A DNA stretch of 64,000 nucleotides from Luteibacter jiangsuensis. GTDB taxonomy: Bacteria > Pseudomonadota > Gammaproteobacteria > Xanthomonadales > Rhodanobacteraceae. The stretch is taken from positions 1 through 64,000 of the forward strand of contig NZ_JAAQQR010000010.1 in assembly GCF_011742555.1 (NCBI RefSeq). Direction: 5' to 3'. This document shows, in pieces, positions 1 through 9,107 of this stretch (position 1 is its first letter; every line of letters starts with the position of its first letter). Made by a program: the position numbers and the translations under genes. The notes beneath the pieces were generated by a model. The model ran no database searches, was not told the DNA's origin, and saw only the letters and a list, made by a program, of their open reading frames with translations.

Positions 1-65
1 GAGTGCGGCGGCCCTAGCTCCCACACGTGCTCGCAGCACCGCCGCTAAAACGGCTTGCCGCACTC
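1..65. repeat. Intergenic inverted repeat
   Basis: GAGTGCGGC at 1-9 is the exact reverse complement of GCCGCACTC at 57-65, so this stretch could fold into a long stem with an internal loop. It lies in the non-coding 237 bases downstream of the DUF1631 gene. No open reading frame of credible composition covers it. It may be the edge of a larger repeat cut by the window start. Confidence 0.45.
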
Positions 66-103
66 CGCTCTCACCTCAAGCCTACCCCGACGCAAAGACA
101 CAA

Positions 104-180
104 GCCGCTTCAGCGGCGATGTGTGCTCGCGACAAGCGTGCCCGCTGCCGCGGGATCGCCGGCACAGCCGGCTCCCACAG
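104..180 (-). repeat. REP/BIME-like intergenic repeat, copy 1
   Basis: The reverse complement of this segment runs from CTGTGGGAGCCGGC through GCCGGCGATCCCGCGGCA to ATCGCCGCTGAAGCGGC. It matches the element at 4606-4690 almost base for base at its two ends, with a more variable middle. Both copies sit between genes and carry GC-rich dyads (GCCGGC, GCCGCTTCAGCGGC). This is the pattern of REP-type elements known from Pseudomonas and Xanthomonadales genomes. Confidence 0.75.
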
Positions 181-237
181 GAAAGCATCCATCCATACAA
201 GGCGGGCTGGATGTGGGCTGGAGCCGCTTTGGCGACT

Positions 238-2493
238 TCAGCCCTCGGGTTGCCGAAGCTTCTCCACGATGGCGTCCATCGCGCGGTCGAACAGCAGGGT
301 GGAATCGAGCACGCGCGCCGTACCGCTGGCGAACGCCTGGGCGAGGCCGGCGAGGCTGTGGTCGGCCACCTTGAGGCCACGGCGGTTCACGAAGAGGTAG
401 CGCCCGCTGATCGGGCTGATCCACGACAGCTTCGCGCGATCGGTGGTGCCATCGGGCGCCGTGAATTCCAGCCACTGGCCGACCTTGAGCTCACGCGCCT
501 GCGCCAGGTAGCGTTCGTCGAACGCCTCGTCGGCCAGGGCTTCCACTTCCTCGTCCGGCTCCGGCGCGGCCAGCGGTTCTTCGATGGCCTGGATGGCTTC
601 CGGCAGCGGCATGACGCTGGAAACGATGGTGCCCGAGGCGGTCTCGGGTGCGGCTTCGCCCAGCTGCTGGCGATAGAACGCATGCAGTTGCCCGAGCAGT
701 TGCTCGGTATCCGCTTCCTGGAACGCCACCGCCGCGAGACCGCGGCGCAGCGTGCGCTCGATGCCGGGCAACATGGCACGAAGGTCGCGGCGGCCATTGA
801 GGTCGTGCACCGGCCGCGCACTGGCGATGAAGTCGTCGATGAAGCGCAGCGATTCGCGGAACTCGGGCGATTCCTCACCCTGGCGCAGCACGGTGAGCAC
901 GATGTAGTTGGCCCACGCGCGCGTGAGCACGCCATAGACGAGAGGCGGCAGCGAGGTGCCGCCGATGCGGCCGACGATCTCCTGCGCGGCGCGGCGGCGG
1001 GCCTGCTCGAGTTTTTCGCGGCCGCGGGTGGATTCCGCCACGCGCTGCTCGGCCAGCTCCGCGCGCTTGCGGCTGACGTCCAGGAAGTCCTGCAGTTCGG
1101 CGGCGAGCTTCGTGAAGATGCCCACGTCGTCGTCGAAGTCGTGCAGCAGGCGTTCGACGATGGACTTCACCTTGTCGAACAGGCGTCCGTCGCGATCCGC
1201 CTCGACCGACCAGCCCTTCGCGGCGTCGGCCAGGGCATCCAGCAGTTGGCGCGCCGGATGCGTCTTGTGCGCGAACATGCGCCGGTCGAGCAGAGCGACC
1301 TTGAGATAGGGAATCTGCAGGCGCGCGAGCATCACCTGCATCTCGGTGGGGAGGTTGTGGTCCTCGAGGATGAACTCGAAGAGCATGCCCACCAGATCGA
1401 TGGTGTCTTCGTCCATGCCGGACACGTGCGCGGTCTGCTGACCGCGCAACTGGCCGATCTGGGCGAGCAGTTGTTCTTTCAGTTGCGCCACGTCGCGCGT
1501 GACATCCGCCTGCGTGGCCAGCTGTGCCGCCTGGTTGGGCAACACGGCGATCTGGCTTTGCAAGAGGGTGAGCGCGCCGAGCAGCTCGGTGGGGCTGGGC
1601 AGCGGGCCCGTGGCGAGCGGCGTACCGGCGGCACCCGTTCCACCGTCGCTGCGCCGCGCGGAGAAGAGGGCATGCAGCGATTGCATGAACTCGGCGGCCG
1701 CGGCGTCCGTGACAGGCGCAGCGGCCTGGGCCGGCGCCGCGGCGGACACCGGACCGATGGGCGCGGGCGCATCGCTGCGGCGCGCGGGAATCTCGTGGCG
1801 CAGTTGCGGCAGCACGCCCGCGGCGGCCAGCTCGTTGTTGATGTCGTCGTAGAGCTCGTCGATGCCGGCGAGCACGTAGCGGTCGAACAGCTTGTAGATG
1901 ATCAGCTTGACGCGGACCTCCACCATCAGCTCGCGCATCGCCTGCCGGAACGCCGCGGCGAGGGAGGCCGGCCCGACGGGGTTGCTGGCGTCGTCCATCC
2001 GGGTGCCGCCGCAGATCACCGAAAGTCGCTGGTTCACCGCGAAGAGCGCGCGGGCAAGGCGCTGCTCGTTCTTGCCGATCATGCTGGTGATGGCGAGCGA
2101 TTCTTCCAATTCGTTCTCGCCGACGAGGCTGAGTTCGATATTGGCGAGCGGACGGGCGCCGGCGTCCGTGTCGGGCGCGCGAGTGCGCCCCGAGGAGAAA
2201 TCGGCCAGATCGCGGGCGACCTGGCCGAGGAAGGTACGCTCGACGATCGCCCGTTTCTTGCGCACCTCGCGCATGCCGTCGAAGAACTGTGTCTGCGCGG
2301 CGTTGTTCTCGGCTTTCTCCGCCAGGTCGAACAGTGCGTCGTCGATGTTCTCGAACATGTTCGAGGCAAGCGCGTGCAGCCGCTTGGTGGCGAGGCCGCG
2401 CACCGTGACCAGCAGCGCGCCCACGCGCTCGCTGCGCGGGTCGAGGCGCTGACTCAGGTCGACGACGTTTGACGGCTCGCTCGCGTTATTCAT
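238..2493 (-). CDS. DUF1631 family protein
   Basis: This 751-residue cytoplasmic protein resembles the DUF1631 family of gammaproteobacteria along its whole length; the function of that family is not established. The N-terminal 110 residues look helical (SERVGALLVTVRGLATKRL and following), and an Ala/Pro-rich linker lies near residues 245-290. The last 110 residues form a beta-rich unit (GQWLEFTAPDG ... LSWISP ... YLFVNRRG) that weakly resembles PilZ-like C-termini. The ATG start has no competing upstream codon. No operon partner is visible: the next gene on this strand is the Trm112-like gene, 78 bases upstream. Family membership is fairly sure, function unknown. Confidence 0.85.
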   Translation of the reverse strand: MNNASEPSNVVDLSQRLDPRSERVGALLVTVRGLATKRLHALASNMFENIDDALFDLAEKAENNAAQTQFFDGMREVRKKRAIVERTFLGQVARDLADFSSGRTRAPDTDAGARPLANIELSLVGENELEESLAITSMIGKNEQRLARALFAVNQRLSVICGGTRMDDASNPVGPASLAAAFRQAMRELMVEVRVKLIIYKLFDRYVLAGIDELYDDINNELAAAGVLPQLRHEIPARRSDAPAPIGPVSAAAPAQAAAPVTDAAAAEFMQSLHALFSARRSDGGTGAAGTPLATGPLPSPTELLGALTLLQSQIAVLPNQAAQLATQADVTRDVAQLKEQLLAQIGQLRGQQTAHVSGMDEDTIDLVGMLFEFILEDHNLPTEMQVMLARLQIPYLKVALLDRRMFAHKTHPARQLLDALADAAKGWSVEADRDGRLFDKVKSIVERLLHDFDDDVGIFTKLAAELQDFLDVSRKRAELAEQRVAESTRGREKLEQARRRAAQEIVGRIGGTSLPPLVYGVLTRAWANYIVLTVLRQGEESPEFRESLRFIDDFIASARPVHDLNGRRDLRAMLPGIERTLRRGLAAVAFQEADTEQLLGQLHAFYRQQLGEAAPETASGTIVSSVMPLPEAIQAIEEPLAAPEPDEEVEALADEAFDERYLAQARELKVGQWLEFTAPDGTTDRAKLSWISPISGRYLFVNRRGLKVADHSLAGLAQAFASGTARVLDSTLLFDRAMDAIVEKLRQPEG

Positions 2494-2571
2494 CGCGCAT
2501 CCTGGATGTGTTTCTGGCCCCCGCCCGAGGGGTCATTGTGCGGGAACGAATGCTTTATAGCGTGACCCGCG

Positions 2572-2862
2572 TCACGGATTTTGTGCGCGACCGCTTTCCT
2601 GAGTAAAGCCCGCCAGCTGGAGCGTGCCGATGCCGGCCTCGGGCAGCATGACGGGAATGCCGTCTTCCACCCGGTAGACGACCTGGCCGTCGGTAGTGAT
2701 CAGGCCTTCGGAGACGGGATCGGCCACCTTTTCGCCGGCCACGGTGTCGACCGAGCCGGCCCGGATGGCATCGTTCAGCTGATCGCGCTCCTTCGCCGAG
2801 AGCGGACGGAGGGGGCGCTTGCTGACGGGGCAGCAAAGGATGTCGAGAAGACGCTTGTCCAT
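2572..2862 (-). CDS. Trm112/YcaR-like small protein (UPF0434)
   Basis: The 96-residue product begins MDKRLLDILCCPVSKRPL, the hallmark of the Trm112p-like/YcaR family, with the typical YRVEDGIPVMLPEA segment near residues 62-75. Members fold around a zinc ribbon and, in other organisms, activate methyltransferases. Here Cys10-Cys11 is present, but the usual CPxC partner position is Ser/Lys, so metal binding is uncertain. The ATG at 2862 was chosen because the longer reading frame upstream overlaps purE antisense and has no family similarity. It is transcribed divergently from purE. Confidence 0.85.
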   Translation of the reverse strand: MDKRLLDILCCPVSKRPLRPLSAKERDQLNDAIRAGSVDTVAGEKVADPVSEGLITTDGQVVYRVEDGIPVMLPEAGIGTLQLAGFTQESGRAQNP

Positions 2863-2935
2863 GGCATGGGCCCCCGCAAGGGGCCACCTGATGAAAGGAA
2901 TGCCTTTACAATAGCGACTTTTGGGTGCTCCGGCC

Positions 2936-3451
2936 ATGACTTCCAACGGCGGTAACGAAGCGGACGCGCCACGCGTAGGCGTGGTGATGGGCTCGCGCTC
3001 GGACTGGGAAACGATGGAGCATGCCTCCTCCACGCTGGCCCGGCTCGGCATCGTGCATGAGGTCCGGGTGGTTTCGGCCCACCGCACGCCCGACCTTCTG
3101 TTCGATTACGCCGCCACGGCGCGCGACCGGGGCATCCAGGTCATCGTCGCCGGGGCCGGTGGGGCCGCCCACCTGCCGGGCATGCTCGCCGCGAAGACCC
3201 CGTTGCCGGTGCTGGGCGTGCCCGTGCAGTCCAAGGCCTTGAATGGCATGGATTCCCTCCTTTCCATCGCGCAGATGCCCGCCGGCATCCCCGTGGGTAC
3301 GCTCGCCATCGGGCGCGCGGGTGCCGTCAATGCGGCCTTGCTGGCGGCGTCGGTCCTGGCACTGCACGACGCGGACGTGGCTGCGGCGCTGGACGAGTTC
3401 CGCGCGGCACAGACCCGCACCGTGCTCGACGACCCGGATCCGCGCACGTGA
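2936..3451 (+). CDS. purE: N5-carboxyaminoimidazole ribonucleotide mutase PurE
   Basis: Class I PurE converts N5-CAIR to 4-carboxy-AIR in de novo purine synthesis. Diagnostic motifs are GSRSDWETM (residues 19-27), [17 protein letters not shown] and PVLGVPVQS, and the length of 171 residues is normal. ATG 2936 is preferred; an in-frame TTG at 2921 would add five residues, and neither start has a strong ribosome site. A possible -10 box, TACAAT, lies at 2907-2912. The last codons overlap the purK start (GTGA), so the two genes form an operon and are translationally coupled. Confidence 0.95.
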   Translation: MTSNGGNEADAPRVGVVMGSRSDWETMEHASSTLARLGIVHEVRVVSAHRTPDLLFDYAATARDRGIQVIVAGAGGAAHLPGMLAAKTPLPVLGVPVQSKALNGMDSLLSIAQMPAGIPVGTLAIGRAGAVNAALLAASVLALHDADVAAALDEFRAAQTRTVLDDPDPRT

Positions 3452-4602
3452 GCCGCACGCTTCCCACCGTAGGCATCCTCGGGGGCGGCCAGCTGGCCCG
3501 CATGCTGGCGCTGGCGGCGTCCCCGCTCGGCCTGCGCACCCTCGTGGTCGACCCCGTGGCGGACTCGTGCGCCGGCCAGGTCACCGACCTCGTCACGGCC
3601 GAGTGGGGCGATGCCGCCGCGCTGGCGGAGTTCGCCGGTCGGGTGGACGCGGTCACCTTCGACTTCGAGAACGTGCCCGCCGCCACGGCCGAGCGGCTGG
3701 CCGCACAGGTCGCCGTCCACCCGAATCCACGCGCCCTGGCCGTGGCCCAGGATCGGCTTTCTGAGAAAACCCTGTTCCGGGAGTCGGGTCTGAACACCCC
3801 CGAATTCGCCGCCGTGGACAGCCGGGACGATCTGGCCGCTGCGGTAGAGCGCATCGGCTTGCCGGCCATCCTCAAGACGCGCCGGCTCGGCTATGACGGC
3901 AAGGGCCAGTTCCGTCTGAAAACCCCGGCCGACATCGATGCCGCCTGGGCGGCCCTCGGCGAAGCCGGGGCGAAGCACGGCCTCATCCTCGAGGCGTTCG
4001 TGCCCTTCGACCGCGAGCTTTCGGTCCTGGCCGTGCGCGGGCGCGACGGCGAATTCCGCACCTGGCCGCTCACCCGCAATTGGCACGTCGACGGCGTGCT
4101 GTCGCTCAGCCTTGCGCCAGCGCCGGGCACGTCGGACGAACTTGAACAGGCCGCCGTTGCGCAGGCGAGGGCGATCGCCGAGCGGCTCGATTACGTCGGC
4201 GTGTTCGCCTTGGAACTCTTCGTTCGCAACGGCGAGCTGCTGGGCAACGAAATGGCGCCGCGCGTGCACAACTCCGGCCACTGGACCATCGAAGGGGCAC
4301 ACACGAGCCAGTTCGAAAACCATGTGCGGGCGGTGCTCGGCCTGCCGTTGGGCGATACGGGCGTGCGCGGCGCGAGTGCCATGCTGAACTGGATCGGCGA
4401 ACTGCCCGATCCGGCGCCGGTGCTCGCCACGGCCGACGGCCACTGGCACGACTACGGGAAGGAAGCCCGTCCTGGCCGCAAGGTTGGCCATGCCACCATC
4501 TGCGCCAGCGACGCCGGCAGCCTGCGGGCGAAGCTTGTGGAGGTTGGCGCCGGGCTCGGCCGCGAGGAGCAGGTGGCGCCGGCGATCGACGTGCTGGGCT
4601 GA
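3448..4602 (+). CDS. purK: N5-carboxyaminoimidazole ribonucleotide synthase PurK
   Basis: This 384-residue ATP-grasp enzyme makes N5-CAIR from AIR, ATP and bicarbonate, the substrate of PurE encoded just upstream. The N-terminal [16 protein letters not shown] motif (residues 8-23), the [12 protein letters not shown] loop and the [14 protein letters not shown] active-site block are all present. The start is GTG at 3448, overlapping the purE stop by four bases. Transcription probably ends at the hairpin 4699-4730, past a REP-like repeat. Confidence 0.96.
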   Translation: MSRTLPTVGILGGGQLARMLALAASPLGLRTLVVDPVADSCAGQVTDLVTAEWGDAAALAEFAGRVDAVTFDFENVPAATAERLAAQVAVHPNPRALAVAQDRLSEKTLFRESGLNTPEFAAVDSRDDLAAAVERIGLPAILKTRRLGYDGKGQFRLKTPADIDAAWAALGEAGAKHGLILEAFVPFDRELSVLAVRGRDGEFRTWPLTRNWHVDGVLSLSLAPAPGTSDELEQAAVAQARAIAERLDYVGVFALELFVRNGELLGNEMAPRVHNSGHWTIEGAHTSQFENHVRAVLGLPLGDTGVRGASAMLNWIGELPDPAPVLATADGHWHDYGKEARPGRKVGHATICASDAGSLRAKLVEVGAGLGREEQVAPAIDVLG

Positions 4603-4605
4603 AGA

Positions 4606-4690
4606 CTGTGGGAGCCGGCTTTGCCGGCGATCCCGCGGCAGTGGGCAAACCGGCCGCGAGCACCCATCGCCGCTGAAGCGGCTCCCACAG
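4606..4690 (+). repeat. REP/BIME-like intergenic repeat, copy 2
   Basis: The element begins CTGTGGGAGCCGGC and ends GCGGCTCCCACAG, giving terminal inverted repeats, with inner dyads GCCGGC and GCCGCTGAAGCGGC. It is the same family as 104-180 in the opposite orientation. It fills most of the space between purK and the purK/sodB terminator. Confidence 0.8.
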
Positions 4691-4698
4691 AAAGCAAA

Positions 4699-4730
4699 AG
4701 GCCGGGTCTTGCGACCCGGCCTTTCTTCTT
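4699..4730. terminator. Bidirectional terminator between purK and sodB
   Basis: AGGCCGGGTC and GACCCGGCCT pair around a TTGC loop (4699-4722), followed by TTCTTCTTT on the plus strand and by TTTTGCTTTC on the minus strand. The convergent purK and sodB genes flank it, so it likely serves both. Confidence 0.85.
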
Positions 4731-4744
4731 TCCGGAAAGGAAAT

Positions 4745-5326
4745 TCAGGCGAGATTCTTCGCCGCGAATTCCCAGTTCACGATGCTCCAGAAGTTCTCGA
4801 GGTACTTCGGGCGGGCGTTGCGGTAGTCGATGTAATACGCGTGCTCCCACACGTCGGCCGTGAACAGCGGCTTGTCGCTGCCCGTGATCGGGGTGGCGGC
4901 GTTCGAGGTGTTCACGATGGCCAGCGAACCGTCGGGGCGCTGCACCAGCCAGGTCCAGCCGGAGCCGAAATTGCCGGCTGCCTGCTTGTTGAACTCTTCC
5001 TTGAACTTGTCGACCGAGCCGAAAGCCTTGGTGAGCGCATCGGCAAGCTTGGCCGGCGGCTCGGCCTGCTGGGATGCCGGGCGCATGGAATGCCAGTAGA
5101 ACGTGTGATTCCAAATCTGCGCGGCGTTGTTGAAGATGCCGCCGGAGGACGTCTTGACGATGTCTTCCAGGGACTTGCCCTCGAACTCCGTTCCCTTGAT
5201 CAGGTTGTTGAGGTTCGTGACGTAGGTCTGATGGTGCTTGCCGTAGTGGAACTCCAGGGTCTCGGCGGAGATATGCGGCTCGAGGGCATTCTTTTCGTAG
5301 GGGAGCGGCGGCAATTCGAACGCCAT
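4745..5326 (-). CDS. sodB: Superoxide dismutase (Fe) SodB
   Basis: The 193-residue cytoplasmic enzyme dismutates superoxide to hydrogen peroxide and oxygen. His27 in [10 protein letters not shown], the His in NHTFYWHSM, and the Asp and His in [13 protein letters not shown] are the four expected metal ligands. The iron type is inferred from overall similarity to SodB ([19 protein letters not shown]); manganese or cambialistic use cannot be excluded by eye. The start [15 protein letters not shown] is the family start. A 108-base divergent promoter region separates it from grxD. Confidence 0.96.
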   Translation of the reverse strand: MAFELPPLPYEKNALEPHISAETLEFHYGKHHQTYVTNLNNLIKGTEFEGKSLEDIVKTSSGGIFNNAAQIWNHTFYWHSMRPASQQAEPPAKLADALTKAFGSVDKFKEEFNKQAAGNFGSGWTWLVQRPDGSLAIVNTSNAATPITGSDKPLFTADVWEHAYYIDYRNARPKYLENFWSIVNWEFAAKNLA

Positions 5327-5434
5327 AGCGGGACTCCTTAGCGGTGGCTGGGGGAAAGAGGGTAGGCAGGGAGGCAGGGTGCCAGCGCTGCTACACTACG
5401 CAACTAGTCGCATTCTAATGATGAAAACCGAGCT

Positions 5435-5758
5435 ATGGACGTCGTAGACGAGATCAAGGCCATCGTGGCGGCCCATCCGATCGTGCTTTTCATGAAGGGC
5501 ACGCCGGAATATCCCACCTGTGGCTTCTCCGACCGCGCGGTAAAGGCCTTGCAGGCGGCGGGCGCGACCTTCCACGACGTGAACGTGCTGGCCGATCCGC
5601 GCATCCGCGCGGGCCTGCCGCATTACTCGAACTGGCCGACGTTCCCGCAACTGTTCCTCCTCGGCGAATTCATCGGGGGCTGCGACATCGTCGAAGACCT
5701 GCACGCCGCAGGGGAACTCAAGCGCATGGCGGCCGATGTCGCGGGGGCCGCATCGTGA
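5435..5758 (+). CDS. grxD: Monothiol glutaredoxin (Grx4/GrxD type)
   Basis: The 107-residue protein has the CGFS active site at residues 29-32 within KGTPEYPTCGFSDRAV, plus the WPTFPQLF and GGCDIV glutathione-binding segments. Family members bind a glutathione-ligated [2Fe-2S] cluster as dimers and hand it to other proteins or act in iron sensing. The neighbouring sodB is consistent with an iron/oxidative-stress context. The stop codon overlaps the GTG of the following SDR gene, so they are probably cotranscribed. Confidence 0.95.
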   Translation: MDVVDEIKAIVAAHPIVLFMKGTPEYPTCGFSDRAVKALQAAGATFHDVNVLADPRIRAGLPHYSNWPTFPQLFLLGEFIGGCDIVEDLHAAGELKRMAADVAGAAS

Positions 5759-6522
5759 GTGCACTGCCGTCCGTGCGCCTGCCCGAGGGCTGGGCGCCGG
5801 CGCCCGGCGCGCTCGCCGGGCGCGTCGTCATCGTCACGGGGGCCACCGGCGGCCTGGGTGGCGAAACGGCGAAGGCCGCCACGCGGGCCGGCGCCACGGT
5901 GGTGATCACCGGACGCAAGGTGCGCGCGCTGGAAAAGGTGTACGACGAACTTGTGTCCCTGGGTGGCGGTGAGCCCGTCATCCACCCGCTCGATCTCGAA
6001 AGCGCCACACCGGCCGACTACGCCGCGCTCGCCGAGGGCATCGAGAAAGAGTTCGGCCGCCTCGACGGCGTCGTGCACGCGGCCGCGCATTTCAACGAAC
6101 TCACGCCCATCGCCATGCACAAGCCGGACGACTGGCTGCGCGCGATGCAGGTGAACGTGTCCGCCCCCTTCGCGCTCACCCAGGCCTGCATGCCCCTCCT
6201 CACGCGGGCGGACGACAGCGCGGTGGTTTTCGTACTCGACGATCCCGATCTGGTGTCGCGCGCGCACTGGGGCGGCTACGGCGTTTCCAAGGCCGCCGTG
6301 GAACGCATGGCCGCGGTGCTGCACGCCGAGAACGGCCGCGGGCCGATGCGCGTGCACGCGTTCCTTCCTCCGCCCATGCGCACGGCCCTGCGCCGCGCGG
6401 CGTACTACGGCGAGAACACTCTGGAGAAGCCGCTGCCCACCGCTTCGGCCGATGCCATCGTCTATCTGCTTTCCGGTGCCGCGGCGGACGCGCGCGGTGC
6501 CGTGCTCGATACCCGCAATTAA
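5755..6522 (+). CDS. Short-chain dehydrogenase/reductase (YciK-like)
   Basis: This 255-residue classical SDR has the cofactor motif TGATGGLG at residues 28-35, the HAAAHF segment in place of NNAG, and the catalytic YGVSK motif near residue 180. The arrangement resembles E. coli YciK, an SDR of unknown substrate. The first 20 residues form a short extension common to the YciK branch. The GTG start overlaps the grxD stop by four bases. The protein is soluble and probably uses NADP(H), but that is inference. Confidence 0.85.
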   Translation: MSALPSVRLPEGWAPAPGALAGRVVIVTGATGGLGGETAKAATRAGATVVITGRKVRALEKVYDELVSLGGGEPVIHPLDLESATPADYAALAEGIEKEFGRLDGVVHAAAHFNELTPIAMHKPDDWLRAMQVNVSAPFALTQACMPLLTRADDSAVVFVLDDPDLVSRAHWGGYGVSKAAVERMAAVLHAENGRGPMRVHAFLPPPMRTALRRAAYYGENTLEKPLPTASADAIVYLLSGAAADARGAVLDTRN

Positions 6523-6534
6523 GGAGCTCCACCC

Positions 6535-7143
6535 ATGGAAACGCAGATGACGACCTTGTCAGCGGGCATCCTGCTGTTCCTGATCATGGATCCGCTGGGC
6601 AATATCCCGCTATTCCTGGCCCTGTTGAAGGACGTGCCGCCGCAGCGCCGGCGCAAGGTCATGGTGCGCGAGCTGCTCATCGCGCTGGCCGTGCTCGTGG
6701 CCTTCCTGCTCGGCGGTCAGTACATCCTCAAGGTGCTGCAGCTGCGCCAGGAATCGGTGAGCATCGCCGGTGGCATCGTGCTCTTCCTCATCGGCATCCG
6801 CATGGTCTTCCCGCCGGTGGAAGGCGGGGTGTTCGGCAAGCCCGGCGAAGGCGAGCCGTTCATCGTGCCCATGGCCATTCCCGGCGTGGCCGGTCCGTCC
6901 GCCATGGCCGCCCTGCTGCTGCTCACCAATTCCCAGCCCGGGCGCACGGCGGAGTGGGGTATCGCCCTGTTCCTGGCCTGGCTCACGACGTCGATCATCC
7001 TCCTGAGCTCCACGTTCCTGTTCCGTTGGCTGGGGGAAAGCGTGCTTACGGCCATGGAGCGGTTGATGGGCATGCTGCTGATTGCGCTGTCGGTACAGAT
7101 GTTTCTCAGTGGTCTTTCCGCATACCTGCATATCGCCGTCTGA
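6535..7143 (+). CDS. MarC/YhgN family inner-membrane protein
   Basis: The 202-residue protein has about six membrane helices and the family signatures FLIMDPLGNIPLFL (residues 16-29), GIVLFLIGIRMVF and the VPMAIPGVAGPSAM block. MarC/YhgN proteins are integral membrane proteins of unknown function; an early link to multiple antibiotic resistance was not confirmed. It starts 12 bases after the SDR gene with a good GGAG site, so it likely shares that transcript. Confidence 0.88.
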   Translation: METQMTTLSAGILLFLIMDPLGNIPLFLALLKDVPPQRRRKVMVRELLIALAVLVAFLLGGQYILKVLQLRQESVSIAGGIVLFLIGIRMVFPPVEGGVFGKPGEGEPFIVPMAIPGVAGPSAMAALLLLTNSQPGRTAEWGIALFLAWLTTSIILLSSTFLFRWLGESVLTAMERLMGMLLIALSVQMFLSGLSAYLHIAV

Positions 7144-7238
7144 TCGACGTTCGGCACATTGCCGCAAGAACATACGCGGCGGTAGGGTTACTGTCATAAT
7201 TGCCCGCGAGCATGTGGACGTCTAAGGGAGCCCAAGCC

Positions 7239-8945
7239 ATGCTGAGCATCGATCAGACCTTGCTGGAACGCATGCCGTGGTTGGCGCAGCATCCGCGCCT
7301 GCGCAAGCCGCTGGTCGGCATGCTGGAAAGCCTCGCGCACGAAGACCGTTTCAATCGCACGCTGGCCCTGGCCGGGCCGGCACAGGGCTTCGAGTTCTGC
7401 GAGAAAACGCTGGAAAACCTCGGCGTCAGCTGCCGTATCACCGAGCGCGAGCGGGAGAACATTCCGGTCGAGGGTCCGCTCATCGTCGTCGCCAATCATC
7501 CGCTGGGCATGGTCGATGCCATCGCTCTCATCCAGCTGATCGGGTCGGTGCGCCGCGACGTGCGCATCCTGGGCAACGATGTGCTCGCCGCCGTGCCGCA
7601 GCTCGGCTCGCTCCTGCTTCCCGTCGACGTGTTCGGCAAGGGGGCTACGTCCAAGATGCGCGCGGTGTTCCGTGCCATCGAGGCCGGCGAGGTCCTCATC
7701 ATGTTCCCTGCGGGCGAGGTCTCGCGGATGCGCGCCGGCGGCGTGCGCGACGGCAAGTGGTCCGACGGCTTCGCGCGCATCGCCATGCGAGCCGGCGTGC
7801 CCGTGCTGCCGGTGCATATCGCCGCACGGAATTCCGTGGCGTTCTATGGCCTCTCCATGCTGGCCAAGCCACTCAGCACCGCCATGCTTCCCCGCGAAGC
7901 CACCTCGGGTCGCCAGCGTGTGGGCTTCCGCATCGGCAAGCTCGTGGACGCCGAAGAACTGAAGCAGGCCAGCGGCGGTTCGTCCGAACAGGCCGCCAAG
8001 CTCATGCGCCGTCACGTGTACCGCGTGGCGCGCCAGCGCGGGCTGGTGTTCGGCGGGCAGACGCCGCTCGCGCATCCGGAACCGGTGGAGCGCGTGGTGG
8101 CGGAGCTGGACCAGGCCGAGTGCCTGGCCGAGCTTGCGGACGGCAAGAAGATCCTGCTCATGCGCGGTTCGTCCGACAGCTACACGATGCGCGAGATTGG
8201 CCGCCTTCGCGAACTCACCTTCCGCCGCGTAGGCGAGGGCACCGGCAAGCGGCGCGACCTCGACGCCTACGATCCGCTTTACGAACACCTGGTGCTGTGG
8301 GACGCGAAGGCGCTGCGCATCGTGGGCGCCTACCGCTTCGGCCACGGCGGCCGCCTCATCGCCGAGCACGGCATGAGCGCGCTGTACACCTCGAGCCTGT
8401 TCGACTATTCGCCGGCGCTGGAGTCCCGCCTCGCACAGGGTCTCGAATTGGGCCGCAGCTTCATCGCGCCGGCGTACTGGCGTTCGCGTGCCCTCGACCA
8501 GCTCTGGCAGGGCATCGGCCTGTACCTGCAGCGTCACCGTGAGCTGCGCTACCTCTTCGGGCCCGTGAGCATGTCGGTCACGATGCCGCGCGAGGCCCGC
8601 GAGTGGATCGCCGCCGCCCACCAGCATTTCTTCGGCGCGCCCGGACTGGCCGCCGCCCGTCTTCCGTTCGTGATCCCCGAGACCACCATCGAATCGGTGC
8701 GCCGCGAACTGGAAGGCCTCGACCCCGCGACCGGCCTGGGCAAGCTCAAGCACCGGCTCGACGCGCTGGGTGTCACCCTCCCGGTGCTCTACCGGCAGTA
8801 CGTGGACCTCGTGGAGCCCGAAGGCGTGCAGTTCCTCGCCTTCGGCGAGGACCCGGAGTTCTCCGGGTGCGTCGACGGCCTGGTCATGCTCGATCTGGCC
8901 TCGCTGAAGCCGGCCAAGCGCTCGCGCTACCTCGGCAAGAACTGA
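7239..8945 (+). CDS. olsF: Bifunctional ornithine-lipid acyltransferase (OlsF type)
   Basis: The 568-residue protein joins two acyltransferases. The N-terminal half is a lysophospholipid acyltransferase-like domain with NHPLGMVD (near residue 86) and FPAGEVSRMR, the role OlsA plays in O-acylation. The C-terminal half has a GNAT-like N-acyltransferase pattern (MREIGRLRELTFRRVGEG, YEHLVLWDA, IVGAYRFG), the role of OlsB in making lyso-ornithine lipid. OlsF of Serratia has this fused order. ATG 7239 is preferred over 7200 because AAGGGAG at 7224-7230 is well placed. It stands alone and is followed by a hairpin at 8978-9025. The product phosphorus-free lipid is inferred from the family. Confidence 0.82.
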   Translation: MLSIDQTLLERMPWLAQHPRLRKPLVGMLESLAHEDRFNRTLALAGPAQGFEFCEKTLENLGVSCRITERERENIPVEGPLIVVANHPLGMVDAIALIQLIGSVRRDVRILGNDVLAAVPQLGSLLLPVDVFGKGATSKMRAVFRAIEAGEVLIMFPAGEVSRMRAGGVRDGKWSDGFARIAMRAGVPVLPVHIAARNSVAFYGLSMLAKPLSTAMLPREATSGRQRVGFRIGKLVDAEELKQASGGSSEQAAKLMRRHVYRVARQRGLVFGGQTPLAHPEPVERVVAELDQAECLAELADGKKILLMRGSSDSYTMREIGRLRELTFRRVGEGTGKRRDLDAYDPLYEHLVLWDAKALRIVGAYRFGHGGRLIAEHGMSALYTSSLFDYSPALESRLAQGLELGRSFIAPAYWRSRALDQLWQGIGLYLQRHRELRYLFGPVSMSVTMPREAREWIAAAHQHFFGAPGLAAARLPFVIPETTIESVRRELEGLDPATGLGKLKHRLDALGVTLPVLYRQYVDLVEPEGVQFLAFGEDPEFSGCVDGLVMLDLASLKPAKRSRYLGKN

Positions 8946-8977
8946 CGAACGACGCCGGTTCAACGGCGTAGGACTCC

Positions 8978-9025
8978 GAAAGATGTGTAAGGTGGCTCTT
9001 ACACCGATGCGCCTTCACATCTTTC
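8978..9025. repeat. Imperfect hairpin downstream of olsF
   Basis: GAAAGATGTG at 8978-8987 pairs with CACATCTTTC at 9016-9025, and AAGG with CCTT extends the stem inwards. The following TTCTG is a poor U-tract, so this may be a weak terminator or a processed 3' end. It lies in the 368-base gap between olsF and the TonB receptor. Confidence 0.5.
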
Positions 9026-9107
9026 TTCTGCACAAAATGGCTTGAAAAACAGTCATTTGGCCTGTCGTCACGCCCGACTAGGAAAAAGTGGTATTTATCA
9101 AATGGGC

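Noticed and set aside
55-2472. 805-codon open frame on the plus strand
   Set aside because: It is antisense to the DUF1631 gene over its length. Its product is rich in His, Arg, Glu and Gln repeats with no family traits, as expected from a shadow frame in GC-rich DNA.
2921-2935. TTG start of purE at 2921
   Set aside because: It would add five residues (GAPA after the start) with no gain in similarity or ribosome site; ATG 2936 is the simpler choice, though not proved.
3106-4491. 461-codon frame on the minus strand
   Set aside because: It lies antisense across purE and purK, both unmistakable enzymes; no other evidence supports it.
7194-8963. 589-codon frame on the minus strand
   Set aside because: It mirrors the olsF gene. 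The plus-strand product has two clear acyltransferase domains and a good ribosome site, so the antisense frame is not credible.
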